From: Roseovarius sp. S88
GTDB taxonomy: Bacteria; Pseudomonadota; Alphaproteobacteria; Rhodobacterales; Rhodobacteraceae
Length of the DNA stretch: 64,000 bases
Direction of reading: 5' to 3'
Assembly (NCBI RefSeq): GCF_037023735.1
Contig: NZ_CP146069.1
Location: 1,591,501 to 1,655,500 of the forward strand
Each line of letters opens with the position of its first letter. Positions within the stretch are counted from its first letter, which is position 1. The notes under the pieces were generated by a model. It saw only the letters and a list, made by a program, of their open reading frames with translations. It had not been told where the DNA came from and did no database searches. The translations under genes were made by a program, and so were the position numbers. Shown here in pieces: positions 1-9,017 of the stretch.

Positions 1-38
1 TACGCCGCGCCGTTCCCCAACAAGGATGGTACAGTAAA

Positions 39-1238
39 TTGCCAGATACAGCTCAGACGCAAGGCCTCGATAAGGTCATTCACGCTCATTCGCACACAGT
101 GCTTAAGCTGAACACAAAGCGGTTCGACAAATCACCCTATTTCGACAAATGGGCAACCAAAGATACGATCTTCGGTATCTACAACACGCGCTTGTATGCA
201 GTGTCCTTTGGGGAGGATGTGATTGCTGACTATTGGCAGTTGCGCAAAGGCATTATGCTATATGATGTGCCTGAGATGCCGATTGCCATCAAGGGGCCCG
301 ATGCAGTTAAGCTACTGGAACGTGCGCTTACCCGAAAGATAGGAAATATGGGCGTCTGGAAGGCGCGCTATGCTATTGCCTGCACACCGCAAGGCGGAAT
401 CATCATGGATGGTGTCGTGATCCGTCTGGCTGAAGACCATTTCTGGTACGTTCAGGCCAATGGTGGCTTTGAGCATTGGCTTAATCTGATGTCCGATGGC
501 ATGGATGTCGAGGTTAGCGATCCGCAATCGCGGGTCTTGCAGGTGCAAGGCCCCAAGGCTCTGGAATTCTTGGAAAAAGCCTGTCCTGGGCAGAAGCCGG
601 AGCGTTGGGGGTACTTTAACGCAGGCCGCTTTAGCTTCAACGGTATGGAAGCAGTTGTGTCTCGAACCGGTTTCACGGGAGAGATGGGAATCGAGATTTA
701 CGGTAATCCGGAAAACGACCCGCACAAGTTCTGGGATTACATCTTTGAGGTCGGGAAAGAGTTCGGCCTGCGCATGGGGGCGGGCGGGTCAATGACACTG
801 CGTCGAGTGGAGGCTGGTATCCTCGACTACGACATGGACATCAATCCTGGCACGACCCCATTTGATGCAGGGCTTGAAAGCCTCGTGGAGTTTGACAACC
901 CTGACTTCATCGGGCGCGATGCGCTGATGAAGGCCGACAAGCGGAGACGGCTATATGGGCTTAAGTGCGAAACTGGAATCCCGCGAGTAGGCACTCGGAT
1001 TTTGGATGACGGTCAAGACGTTGCCCGCATGACAATCGGGGACTGGTCTCCCACATTGGAGAAAGGCATCGGCTACGTCCTGTTTGACGAACCAGAGAGT
1101 TCCAGCGGAGCTTGGGTCGGACGAACGCTTCAGATCGAGACACCCGATGGGAATATGCACAAGGCAGAGATTGTCGAGCTTCCGTTTATGGACCCGGACA
1201 AGAGGATCCCGCGCGGGCTGGAAACGCCACCTGAATAA
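39..1238 (+). CDS. GcvT-family aminomethyltransferase / tetrahydrofolate-dependent demethylase-like protein
   Basis: The 399-residue product has the GcvT fold (aminomethyltransferase domain, then a C-terminal barrel from about residue 300). Family members, including glycine-cleavage T protein and the DMSP and aryl-O-demethylases, move one-carbon groups to tetrahydrofolate. It is a stand-alone GcvT domain with no dehydrogenase half, as in the DmdA/LigM type of demethylase. The start used is TTG at 39 behind an AAGGATGG-like ribosome site. The frame stays open to the window edge, so a longer N-terminus cannot be excluded. It precedes a CoxG-like gene and coxSLM on the same strand, so it may supply or consume a methyl group in the same pathway. 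The fold is confident; the substrate is unknown. Confidence 0.8.
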   Translation: MPDTAQTQGLDKVIHAHSHTVLKLNTKRFDKSPYFDKWATKDTIFGIYNTRLYAVSFGEDVIADYWQLRKGIMLYDVPEMPIAIKGPDAVKLLERALTRKIGNMGVWKARYAIACTPQGGIIMDGVVIRLAEDHFWYVQANGGFEHWLNLMSDGMDVEVSDPQSRVLQVQGPKALEFLEKACPGQKPERWGYFNAGRFSFNGMEAVVSRTGFTGEMGIEIYGNPENDPHKFWDYIFEVGKEFGLRMGAGGSMTLRRVEAGILDYDMDINPGTTPFDAGLESLVEFDNPDFIGRDALMKADKRRRLYGLKCETGIPRVGTRILDDGQDVARMTIGDWSPTLEKGIGYVLFDEPESSSGAWVGRTLQIETPDGNMHKAEIVELPFMDPDKRIPRGLETPPE

Positions 1239-1315
1239 TCGGAAACAGAAATCAAAGTAGGCTGGTGCTTCACAAGGGCGCCTACCTGTTTTTCGACAGA
1301 AGAGGCAACTACTTC

Positions 1316-1789
1316 ATGGATATGAATGGCGAACAAAAAATTAACGCCCCGCAAGCCGTGGTTTGGCAGGCATTGAACGATCCGGATATGTTGCGTGATA
1401 GTATTCCAGGCTGCCAGGAACTGGAAAGAACCGGAGAAAATGGGTTTGAAGCCACAGTGAAGGCCAAGGTTGGTCCAGTCTCCGCGAAGTTCGCTGGAGT
1501 GGTCGAACTGCTCGATATAAATGAGCCTGAGAGCTACAGAATATCAGGAGAGGGCAAAGGCGGCGTCGCAGGATTCGCTTCGGGAAGTGCAAATGTCCGG
1601 CTTGTACCTAATGGTGAAACGACCACTTTGTTATACACCGTCAATGCCAAGGTAGGCGGCAAACTTGCTCAAATTGGCAGTCGGTTGATTGACAGTGCAG
1701 CCAAGAAGATGGCTAGCCAGTTTTTCACCAAGTTCTCAGATAATCTTGAGGCATATTCCCCAGAGTCACCGGCAGAACCAGCCGACTGA
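1316..1789 (+). CDS. CoxG-like SRPBCC-fold protein (carbon monoxide dehydrogenase subunit G family)
   Basis: The 157-residue protein begins [12 protein letters not shown] and has the typical CoxG pattern: an early beta strand, P-x-x-V-W-x-A-L-N-D-P, then a [11 protein letters not shown] segment. CoxG-family proteins sit beside molybdenum hydroxylase operons, where CoxG has been linked to membrane attachment or cofactor delivery. The ATG at 1316 is preferred over an upstream TTG in frame because it follows an AGAAGAGG ribosome site and gives the usual family length. It lies 151 bases before coxS. The C-terminal tail is short, without the long membrane-anchor extension of some CoxG proteins. 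Confidence 0.82.
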   Translation: MDMNGEQKINAPQAVVWQALNDPDMLRDSIPGCQELERTGENGFEATVKAKVGPVSAKFAGVVELLDINEPESYRISGEGKGGVAGFASGSANVRLVPNGETTTLLYTVNAKVGGKLAQIGSRLIDSAAKKMASQFFTKFSDNLEAYSPESPAEPAD

Positions 1790-1795
1790 TACTGG

Positions 1796-1824
1796 CCCAG
1801 CGTTAAGTTTAGCTAAACGCTGGG
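1796..1824 (+). repeat. Intercistronic hairpin between the coxG-like gene and coxS
   Basis: A 9-base perfect inverted repeat, CCCAGCGTT (1796-1804) and AACGCTGGG (1816-1824), encloses an 11-base loop. A separate perfect 12-base palindrome, GTTTAGCTAAAC (1807-1818), overlaps the loop, so two folds compete. No T-run follows, so it is more likely an RNA processing or stability element than a terminator. Confidence 0.5.
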
Positions 1825-1940
1825 GGCAGATTAAACGAGTTCCCCAAATTTACAGGCAGAGATACTTTTTACACACGGGCGCACTGCGCCTGACCAATCG
1901 CGATGATCATGGTGATGCTAAACCGGGGAGGGGGTCGCAC

Positions 1941-2408
1941 GTGCCTACTATTTCTATGACTGTGAACGGCAGGGATGTGTCTGGTGACGTCGAAGGACGC
2001 ACTTTGCTGGTTGAGTTTATTCGCAAGAACCTACGCCTGACTGGCACGCATGTTGGTTGTGACACGAGCCAATGTGGTGCCTGTGTTGTGCATGTCGATG
2101 GTCGGTCAGTCAAATCCTGCACGATGCTTGCGGTCGAGGCTGAAGGAACCACGGTAACCACGCTCGAAGGACTTACCGAAGATGGCAAGATGCACCCAAT
2201 GCAAGAAGCGTTTCGCGATCAGCATGGCTTGCAATGTGGGTTCTGCACGCCTGGCATGGTGATGAGCACGATTGACCTACTACGGGTCAATCCCAATCCT
2301 TCCGAGGCAGAAATTCGCGAATGGCTTGAAGGCAATATTTGCCGCTGCACGGGCTATCACAACATCGTCAATGCTGTTCAGCAGGTCGCATCAGGCGACG
2401 CCGCTTAA
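1941..2408 (+). CDS. coxS: Aerobic carbon monoxide dehydrogenase-type small (2Fe-2S) subunit
   Basis: The 155-residue iron-sulfur subunit carries both 2Fe-2S sites of molybdenum hydroxylases: C40, C45, C48 and C60 in the plant-ferredoxin domain, and C99-x2-C102 with C134-R-C136 in the helical domain. It should pass electrons from the molybdenum site of the large subunit to the FAD of the medium subunit. GTG at 1941 is chosen because a GGGGAGGGGG ribosome site lies just upstream and the length then fits the family; the open frame extends further but reads as non-coding. The small-large-medium gene order is the one usual for form II clusters. Confidence 0.9.
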   Translation: MPTISMTVNGRDVSGDVEGRTLLVEFIRKNLRLTGTHVGCDTSQCGACVVHVDGRSVKSCTMLAVEAEGTTVTTLEGLTEDGKMHPMQEAFRDQHGLQCGFCTPGMVMSTIDLLRVNPNPSEAEIREWLEGNICRCTGYHNIVNAVQQVASGDAA

Positions 2409-2423
2409 AGAAAGGCCGGACCC

Positions 2424-4781
2424 ATGAATGATATGCTGGTTGGTAAACCTCTGAAGCGCAAAGAGGATCAACGTCTGCTAACGGGTAAAGGGCGCTATGT
2501 TGACGACATTCGTCGTCCAGGCGAAACCTACGCGGTGTTTGTCCGTTCTCCTGTTGCGCATGGGACTATCAAGTCCATCAACAAAGAAGCAGCCCTTGCC
2601 GCGCCTGGCGTATTGGGCGTGTTCACCGGTGAAGACATCCAGCGCGATGACTGGGGCTCAATCCCCTGCGGTTGGGTGGTGACCGACCGAAAAGGTGAGC
2701 CGCACAAAGCTGTGCCGCACTATGCTCTAACGCCGGATCGCGCTCGCTATGTCGGTGATCATCTTGCCGTTGTGGTGGCCGAGACCTACGAGCAAGCGCG
2801 CGACGGTGCTGAATTGGTTGAAATTGATTTCGACGAGCTGGAGCCGGTCATCAACCTTGCAAACGCTCTCGAAGGTGAACAGATCCACGATCTCGCACCG
2901 CAAAATCTGTGCTATGACTGGGAGCTGGGCAGCCGGACTGAAATTGATGCGATCTTCGAGACCGCACATCACATCACCTCGCTCGATCTAGTGAACAACC
3001 GCCTTGTACCTAACGCGATGGAGCCTCGTGCGGCCATCGCCGAATACGATTCCGGCTTGGACAGTTATACACTTTGGTCCACCAGCCAAAACCCGCACAT
3101 GTTGCGTTGGATGTTGAGCGGATCGGTGACTGGCATCCCCGAAACGAAGATACGCGTCATAGCACCTGATGTAGGTGGCGGGTTTGGCATGAAAATCTAT
3201 TGCTACCCGGAGGAAACAACCTGCCTTTGGCTGTCAAAAATGATCGACCGCCCGGTGCGTTGGACCGGGGACCGGTCAGAGTCGTTCCTGGCGGACACCC
3301 ATGCCCGTGATCACCTGACCACCGTCGATCTAGCGTTGGACAAGGACGGCACGTTCCTAGGTATGAAGATTGACACTACGGCCAACATGGGTGCCTATCT
3401 GTCAAACTACGCAACGAGTATTCCGACCTATTTCTACGCCACATTGTTCGCTGGTTGTTACAAAACACCAGTGATCTACAGCAACGTGCGTGCGGTGTTC
3501 ACCAACACATCGCCAGTGGATGCTTATCGTGGTGCAGGCAGGCCCGAAGCCGCCTATCTGATCGAGCGGGTTGTTGATGTGGCGGCGCATGAGATGGGAC
3601 TCGACCCAATCGAAATTCGCCGTCGCAACTTCATAAAGCCTGCGGACTTTCCGTACCAGACGCCAGTTCATCTGACCTACGACATCGGCGATTACGATGC
3701 TTCGCTCGATGAGGCACTCAGGATGATTGACTACGACGGTTTCCCAGCGCGCCGCGAAGAAGCCAAGTCACGCGGCAAGCTGCGTGGCATTGGTCTAGCT
3801 TGCTACATTGAGGCCTGCGGTGTGGCCCCGTCTCAGTTGATCGGCAAAATGGGAGCAGGTGCTGGTTTGTGGGAATCCGGGCAGATCCGATTCAACGCGA
3901 CGGGCACTGCGTTTGTTTTGACTGGTACGCATGGGCACGGTCAGGGGCATGAAACGACATTTGGTCAGATCGTGGCCGATATGTTCGGCATCCCGATTGA
4001 GGATGTGGAGCTGATCCACGGTGATACCAGCCAGGTTCCCATGGGCATGGGCACCTATGGATCGCGTTCCCTAGCGGTTGGAGGATCAGCAATTGTTCGC
4101 GCCGGTGAGAAGGTTATTGAAAAAGGCCGTAAGATCGCCGCCCATATGTTGGAAGCCTCCGTCGTAGACATCGAATTTGAACAGGGTCTCTATTCGGTGA
4201 CCGGCACCAATAAATCCGTCACGATTAAGGAAGTTGCTGAGCGCGCTTATGTGCCGCTCGACTATCCCGAAGGACTTGAACCGGGTCTTGATGAGACCGC
4301 GTTTTATGATCCGGGGAATTTCACTTACCCGGCTGGCACTCATATCTGTGAGGTCGAGATCGACCCTAGAACTGGTGTGCTGGAGATTGTCGATTGGGTC
4401 GCCGTGGATGACTTCGGCACTGTGATCAACCCGATGATCGTAGAAGGGCAAATACATGGTGGACTGGCGCAGGGGATTGGCCAGGCGATCATGGAAAATG
4501 GCGTCTATGATCCCGAAAGCGGGCAATTGATTACCGGCTCATTCATGGATTATTGCATGCCGCGCGCTGATGATCTGCCAAAATTTCGTGTTGGCTACAC
4601 ATGTACCCCCTGTACCCATAATCCGTTGGGCGCGAAAGGTGCGGGTGAGGCTGGGTGCATCGCAGCTCCCCCGACACTAATCAATGCGATCGTGAATGCG
4701 CTAGAGATCCGGCACATCGATATGCCGGCCACGGGTGAGAAACTGTGGCGCATCGCCAAAGATAAAATTGCAGCGGAATAG
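2424..4781 (+). CDS. coxL: Aerobic carbon monoxide dehydrogenase-type large (Mo) subunit, form II
   Basis: The 785-residue molybdopterin-cytosine-dinucleotide subunit shows the aldehyde oxidase/xanthine dehydrogenase layout. The active-site loop reads AYRGAGR at residues 367-373. This is the form II signature, not the AYxCSFR loop of genuine form I CO dehydrogenase, so no Cys is available for the Mo-S-Cu centre. The catalytic Glu is E742 in GAGEAG near the C-terminus. Form II enzymes have been proposed as CO dehydrogenases, but CO oxidation is poorly supported for them, and hydroxylation of another organic substrate is equally likely. A good ribosome site (GAAAGG) precedes the ATG, 15 bases after coxS. 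Confidence 0.9.
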   Translation: MNDMLVGKPLKRKEDQRLLTGKGRYVDDIRRPGETYAVFVRSPVAHGTIKSINKEAALAAPGVLGVFTGEDIQRDDWGSIPCGWVVTDRKGEPHKAVPHYALTPDRARYVGDHLAVVVAETYEQARDGAELVEIDFDELEPVINLANALEGEQIHDLAPQNLCYDWELGSRTEIDAIFETAHHITSLDLVNNRLVPNAMEPRAAIAEYDSGLDSYTLWSTSQNPHMLRWMLSGSVTGIPETKIRVIAPDVGGGFGMKIYCYPEETTCLWLSKMIDRPVRWTGDRSESFLADTHARDHLTTVDLALDKDGTFLGMKIDTTANMGAYLSNYATSIPTYFYATLFAGCYKTPVIYSNVRAVFTNTSPVDAYRGAGRPEAAYLIERVVDVAAHEMGLDPIEIRRRNFIKPADFPYQTPVHLTYDIGDYDASLDEALRMIDYDGFPARREEAKSRGKLRGIGLACYIEACGVAPSQLIGKMGAGAGLWESGQIRFNATGTAFVLTGTHGHGQGHETTFGQIVADMFGIPIEDVELIHGDTSQVPMGMGTYGSRSLAVGGSAIVRAGEKVIEKGRKIAAHMLEASVVDIEFEQGLYSVTGTNKSVTIKEVAERAYVPLDYPEGLEPGLDETAFYDPGNFTYPAGTHICEVEIDPRTGVLEIVDWVAVDDFGTVINPMIVEGQIHGGLAQGIGQAIMENGVYDPESGQLITGSFMDYCMPRADDLPKFRVGYTCTPCTHNPLGAKGAGEAGCIAAPPTLINAIVNALEIRHIDMPATGEKLWRIAKDKIAAE

Positions 4782-4793
4782 GAGGGAATACGA

Positions 4794-5597
4794 ATGTATA
4801 GCTTCAACTATCACAACCCCTCCTCGCAACAGGAAGCCGAAGAGCTTCTGGCATCCACTGATAGTCCGTCGCTGCTCGCTGGTGGCCAGACCCTGTTGCC
4901 GACGCTAAAACACAGATTGGCCGAGCCGTCTGATCTAATCGATCTGAAAGGGATAAGCGGTCTGAGCGGTATTCACAAAGAGAACAATTCGATCGTCATC
5001 GGTGCAACTACCACCCATTGTGCGGTGTCGGAAAATGAATTGGTGGCGCGGCACATCCCCGCGTTGTCGAAACTCGCAAGCGGCATCGGCGATCAGCAGG
5101 TGCGTCACCGGGGAACGATAGGCGGATCGGTGGCCAATAATGATCCGGCAGCGGATTATCCTGCGGGATGCATTGGCCTTGGCGCTACCATTCGCACCAA
5201 CCGCCGCGAGATAGATGCTGATGACTTCTTCGTCGATTTGTTCGAAACGGCGTTGGAGGAGGATGAGATGATCCTTGCCGTGTCCTTTCCTATACCCCAA
5301 CAGGCAGCCTACATCAAATTCCCGAACCCAGCTTCGCGCTATGCCCTAGTGGGCGTAATGCTGTCTAAAACGGGCGGAGATGTGCGCGTTGCCGTCACCG
5401 GGGCTGGGTCTGCCGGTGTCTTTCGTGACAGTCATATTGAAGCCATCCTTGGCAAGAATTTTTCCGCTGAAGCCATCGATGGCAGCGGTATTGATGAAGC
5501 GGACATATCCGCCGATATCCATGCCTCAGCTGAGTATCGCAAGCACCTAATAGGCGAAATGGCACGCCGTGCTGTCGAGGCCGCCAGCGGGGGTTAA
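4794..5597 (+). CDS. coxM: Aerobic carbon monoxide dehydrogenase-type medium (FAD) subunit
   Basis: The 267-residue flavin subunit has the two FAD-binding motifs of the family: AGGQTLLPTLK near residues 23-33 and TIGGSVANNDPAADYPA in the middle. It accepts electrons from the iron-sulfur subunit and passes them to the respiratory chain in CO dehydrogenases. It is close to the normal family length of about 265-290. It follows coxL by 12 bases, with GGAGGG before the ATG, and completes an SLM set. Confidence 0.9.
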   Translation: MYSFNYHNPSSQQEAEELLASTDSPSLLAGGQTLLPTLKHRLAEPSDLIDLKGISGLSGIHKENNSIVIGATTTHCAVSENELVARHIPALSKLASGIGDQQVRHRGTIGGSVANNDPAADYPAGCIGLGATIRTNRREIDADDFFVDLFETALEEDEMILAVSFPIPQQAAYIKFPNPASRYALVGVMLSKTGGDVRVAVTGAGSAGVFRDSHIEAILGKNFSAEAIDGSGIDEADISADIHASAEYRKHLIGEMARRAVEAASGG

Positions 5598-5612
5598 CCG
5601 GGAGAGATCATC

Positions 5613-6815
5613 ATGATCTGGGAGGCGACGTTTTGGTTTGGGTTGGCCCTCTCGCTAGTCGCGGGGTTCTTCTATTTCAGGGAGCTTGGCGATATCAGTC
5701 AGATGTTTTTTCGCATCAAGCGGAACAATCTGGTCTGGGTAATCCGTCATGAGTATAAGATCATGGGCGCAGGCCTTGCCGGAGTCCTGGCCTGTACGCT
5801 GAGCTATTGGCTGGCTGGAGCCGGAACGGGTTTGATCTGGTGGCCTGCTTTGATCATCTGGGGGCTTTTTTACCTTTTCCCTTATGTCTGGCTACACACG
5901 GGAATGCGCACCAAGACCGGAAATGCCAAATACTACAGCCTCAAAGAAGCGCGCCAATTCGTCAGCCCTTCGAATGAAGTTCTGGTGATCGTGAATAATG
6001 GCATTGCGCGGGCTCACCCCGATGCCGAGCTTCTGCGCCCTCATGTAGTAGGCAATTCCGACGGGTTTGACGGGGCGGATATCCAGATGACCTATTGTGG
6101 TATGTCCAATCTGGGACTTGCATTCGAGCCGAGCATCAACGGACAACCCGTCAAACTGGAGGTCATGGCGCAAATCGCCAACAACCTGATCCTTCGCGAC
6201 AACAATACCGGCGAGCCTGTCCAACAGATATTGGGAGCCCGCGAATGCGAGATCGTGCAAGGCACAGGCATGACTCCGTGGCCGACGTTCCGCATGACAT
6301 TCCGAGGGTTCGAAAAGGCGTATCCTGACGGAACGGTTTATATTAACCAACCATCCTCCAATCCACTCTTGAAAATTCTCGATACTGCCCAGGACATGAT
6401 GTTTACCTGGGGCATCCGGGCACAACACCGTATTGAGGCGCCATTGATCGACAACATGACCCGTTCAGATAGCCGGCTGCCCAACAAAACGTATATTTGG
6501 GGCGTTAACATCGGCACAGACGCGACATGCTATACCGATGAGTTTGTTAAGCATCATGAAGGTCCTATTAACACTTCTGTTGGTGGGCGCGGTATCGTAG
6601 TGGCCTATGATGAGAATTTCGAGAGCCTTGGGGTTTGGTACAACGACAGAGGTGGGCCTGTCTCAGAAATAGACTTCTACGGGAAATCGGATCAAGGCCA
6701 ATTGGCGCGTGTAGAAACGCTCAAGCCTGGAATGTTCTGGCATGTCTGGGCCGAGTATTTTCCACACACGGACATCAACCGTACAGATCGCGAACCGGCC
6801 CGGCGTGCGGGATGA
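5613..6815 (+). CDS. DUF3179-like membrane protein, coupled to the cox cluster
   Basis: The 400-residue protein begins with a membrane-embedded segment: one helix at residues 4-22, then two at about 50-70 and 73-93. A soluble domain follows, with a YCGMSNLGLAFEP segment and a later DNNTG motif that resemble DUF3179. Function is not established for the family. It begins 15 bases after coxM with a GGAGAG ribosome site, and its stop overlaps the following lysR start (ATGA), so it is part of the same transcript. It may anchor the hydroxylase complex or receive its electrons; that is inference from position. The DUF assignment is moderate. Confidence 0.7.
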   Translation: MIWEATFWFGLALSLVAGFFYFRELGDISQMFFRIKRNNLVWVIRHEYKIMGAGLAGVLACTLSYWLAGAGTGLIWWPALIIWGLFYLFPYVWLHTGMRTKTGNAKYYSLKEARQFVSPSNEVLVIVNNGIARAHPDAELLRPHVVGNSDGFDGADIQMTYCGMSNLGLAFEPSINGQPVKLEVMAQIANNLILRDNNTGEPVQQILGARECEIVQGTGMTPWPTFRMTFRGFEKAYPDGTVYINQPSSNPLLKILDTAQDMMFTWGIRAQHRIEAPLIDNMTRSDSRLPNKTYIWGVNIGTDATCYTDEFVKHHEGPINTSVGGRGIVVAYDENFESLGVWYNDRGGPVSEIDFYGKSDQGQLARVETLKPGMFWHVWAEYFPHTDINRTDREPARRAG

Positions 6816-7753
6816 GCAGCTGGCTTCCCTCCCTCAACGGGCTGCGTGCCTTCGAGTCGGTATCACGACATCTGAACTATCGAAAAGCAGCTGAGGAGTT
6901 ACACGTCTCGCCTGGCGCAGCCAACCAACTTGTGCGCAAGCTGGAAGACGCTTTGGGCGGACCACTTCTGGAAAAGAAGGGCCGAAAACTAGTGCTGACC
7001 CCGATTGGGGCGGTTGGGCGCGAAGGCCTGTCTCTCCCGTTTCGGCAGATCGCCGACACGGTTGAGCGGATGCGAGCCATGACCAGCGCGCAAAGGTTTG
7101 TTGTAACGACCACCCCATCCTTCGCTGCATCCTGGCTCGTGCCCCGGCTAGAAAGGTTCAAGGAGGCCAACCCCGGAATAGACGTTCTGATCGACTCCAC
7201 CCCGCAGATTGTGGATATGGAAGTTGGCGTAGCCGATGTTGGCATACGATTTGGGGTGAAAGATCATGGCGACCTGACCTTTTTTAGGCTGTTTGACGAA
7301 GAGCTTTGCGCTTTTTGCAGCCCTCGACTTGTAGAAGGTCCACCTGAAATAACGTCACTGGATCATCTCGAAGATGCCAAGCTATTGCGTTGGGATCTGA
7401 CGCAGTTCCATTGGGCTGAAAATACTCGGAAGTGGAATTACTGGAAGCACTGGTTGACCAAAATGGGTGCTGAAAGTGTTACGCCGGGCGACGGCTTGCG
7501 CTTTAGTGATTACAATTTGGCCGTTCAGTCCGCTGTCGCAGGGCAAGGATTCATCATAGGCAGCCCGCGTGTACTGCATGACCTCATCGAAGCAAAACTG
7601 CTCGTCAACCCGTTCGGACGAGGGGTGGCTACAGATATTGGATATGACCTTGTAGTGAATGAGGTCGCTCTTGAACGCGCCGAGGTGGCGGCCTTTGTTT
7701 CATGGATTATGACCGAAGCAGGCGTGGTGACAGGTCACAGCGACCCGGTTTGA
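6812..7753 (+). CDS. LysR-family transcriptional regulator (GcvA-like)
   Basis: The 313-residue protein has an N-terminal winged helix (LPSLNGLRAFESVSRHLN, then a helix-turn-helix at about 22-41) and a periplasmic-binding-like effector domain. The SLNGLRAFE start is typical of the GcvA/AmpR branch. ATG at 6812 overlaps the preceding TGA by 4 bases; an upstream frame extension has no ribosome site. It sits between the cox-like operon and choXWV, and three small palindromes lie upstream of choX, so it could control either. The effector is unknown. Confidence 0.88.
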   Translation: MSSWLPSLNGLRAFESVSRHLNYRKAAEELHVSPGAANQLVRKLEDALGGPLLEKKGRKLVLTPIGAVGREGLSLPFRQIADTVERMRAMTSAQRFVVTTTPSFAASWLVPRLERFKEANPGIDVLIDSTPQIVDMEVGVADVGIRFGVKDHGDLTFFRLFDEELCAFCSPRLVEGPPEITSLDHLEDAKLLRWDLTQFHWAENTRKWNYWKHWLTKMGAESVTPGDGLRFSDYNLAVQSAVAGQGFIIGSPRVLHDLIEAKLLVNPFGRGVATDIGYDLVVNEVALERAEVAAFVSWIMTEAGVVTGHSDPV

Positions 7754-7796
7754 CATTAGAACCACATTTCCAAGCCTGATTTTTGCAGAGAAACTA

Positions 7797-7839
7797 AATG
7801 ATCAGCTCAGATCATCTGAATTCTCAAGAAGTGATCATT
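7797..7839. promoter_or_regulatory. Palindrome array upstream of choX (candidate operator)
   Basis: AATGATCA (7797-7804) is matched by its exact reverse complement TGATCATT (7832-7839), with the two TGATCA cores 33 bases apart, about three helical turns. Between them is TCAGATCATCTGA (7807-7819), two 6-base arms around one base and the length of a LysR T-N11-A box. The array lies about 150-190 bases before the choX start. A regulator site is inferred; the LysR protein encoded just upstream is the obvious candidate. Confidence 0.45.
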
Positions 7840-7986
7840 CACATAGCTTCAGACTCAAGGGCTAAGAAAACATCGCGTTAGTAGAGATGTCCAAGCATTC
7901 GAGCCCCTGAGGGAAACCGATAGATTATCTACCTCAAAGCACAACAAAGCAGGAAAACTATAACCTGCATTTCTGGGAGGAAAAAA

Positions 7987-8937
7987 ATGACAATGAGAAA
8001 GAGCGCGCTGGTCGTGGCATTTGCTATGGGGGCGATTCCTGCAAATGTGACCTATGCTGCCGAAGAGCCGGACAGTTGTAGCGAAGTTTCTTTTGCCGAT
8101 GTCGGCTGGACAGCTGAAACGGCGACCACCGCGTTATCAGGAATGGTGCTTGAAGCGCTGGGATATGAGGTGGACATAAAGGTTCTTTCGATCCCTGTGA
8201 CGTACAAGTCGATGGAAAATGGCGATATTGACGCGTTCCTAGGTAACTGGATGCCGTCGATGGCCGCCGATATCAAACCCTACACGGATTCCGGTGCTGT
8301 CGAAGTCGTGCGCGCGGTTGTGGAAGGCGCGAAGTACACGTTGGCAACCAATGCTGCAGGGGCGGAGCTAGGCATCAAGGATTTCGCGGATATTGCCAAA
8401 CACGCGGATGCTCTCGACAACGCGATTATCGGCATCGAACCCGGCAATGACGGCAACCGTCTTGTCTTGGAGATGATCGAGAAGGATCAATTTGGTCTTT
8501 CTAAGTTCGAACTCAAGGAAAGCTCGGAGCAAGGGATGTTGGCACAGGTTGCCCGATCGGATGGCAAGGGCGAACCAGTGGTGTTTCTGGGCTGGGCGCC
8601 GCATCCGATGAACAACAATTTCGACATGACCTACCTGACAGGCGGCGATGATACCTTTGGTCCCGATTTCGGCGCCGCGAAGGTCTATTCGAATGTTCGC
8701 GCAGGGTATCTCGAGGAATGCCCCAATGTTGGCAAATTCATGAAAAACCTCTCCTTCTCAGTTGATATGGAGAACATTCTTATGGCGGCCATCCTTGAAG
8801 ATGGCGCCGACCCGGAAGATGCCGGGCGCGATTGGTTGAAGGAAAACATCAGCGTTCTCGACGAATGGCTTGATGGTGTGGTCACTCGCGATGGTGGTGA
8901 TGCCAAAGCTGCAGTCGAGGCCGAGTTGGCTGGCTAA
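7987..8937 (+). CDS. choX: Choline ABC transporter substrate-binding protein
   Basis: The 316-residue periplasmic protein has a signal peptide (cleavage near residue 24 after VTYA) and an OpuAC/ProX-type binding domain. The segment GNWMPSMAADIKPY is characteristic of choline-binding ChoX proteins. Two Cys residues, in the mature N-terminus (DSC) and late in the protein (EECP), could form a disulfide. It has a strong GGGAGG ribosome site and is followed by permease and ATPase genes in ChoX-W-V order, then a choline-dehydrogenase-like gene, which supports choline as the ligand. Glycine betaine is the alternative. Confidence 0.88.
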   Translation: MTMRKSALVVAFAMGAIPANVTYAAEEPDSCSEVSFADVGWTAETATTALSGMVLEALGYEVDIKVLSIPVTYKSMENGDIDAFLGNWMPSMAADIKPYTDSGAVEVVRAVVEGAKYTLATNAAGAELGIKDFADIAKHADALDNAIIGIEPGNDGNRLVLEMIEKDQFGLSKFELKESSEQGMLAQVARSDGKGEPVVFLGWAPHPMNNNFDMTYLTGGDDTFGPDFGAAKVYSNVRAGYLEECPNVGKFMKNLSFSVDMENILMAAILEDGADPEDAGRDWLKENISVLDEWLDGVVTRDGGDAKAAVEAELAG

Positions 8938-8954
8938 AGCGAATTGCCAATTTG

Positions 8955-8980
8955 GAAGGTCCGGGTGAGCCCGGACCTTC
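8955..8980 (+). repeat. Hairpin between choX and choW
   Basis: The arms GAAGGTCCGGG (8955-8965) and CCCGGACCTTC (8970-8980) form a perfect 11-bp stem with a TGAG tetraloop, 17 bases after the choX stop. Only a weak T-rich sequence follows. Such a hairpin after a binding-protein gene usually protects that message or partly terminates, giving more binding protein than permease. It also argues against a TTG start for choW at 8952, which would lie inside it. Confidence 0.7.
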
Positions 8981-9017
8981 TTATGCACGGGCTTCGGCTC
9001 TTTATCAGGATCCATAC

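Noticed and set aside
1..38. End of an upstream gene at the window edge
   Set aside because: Several short frames run into the edge and none can be tied to a family.
2424..4781. Annotation as genuine form I CO dehydrogenase
   Set aside because: The active-site loop is AYRGAGR without the Cys of AYxCSFR, and the gene order is S-L-M.
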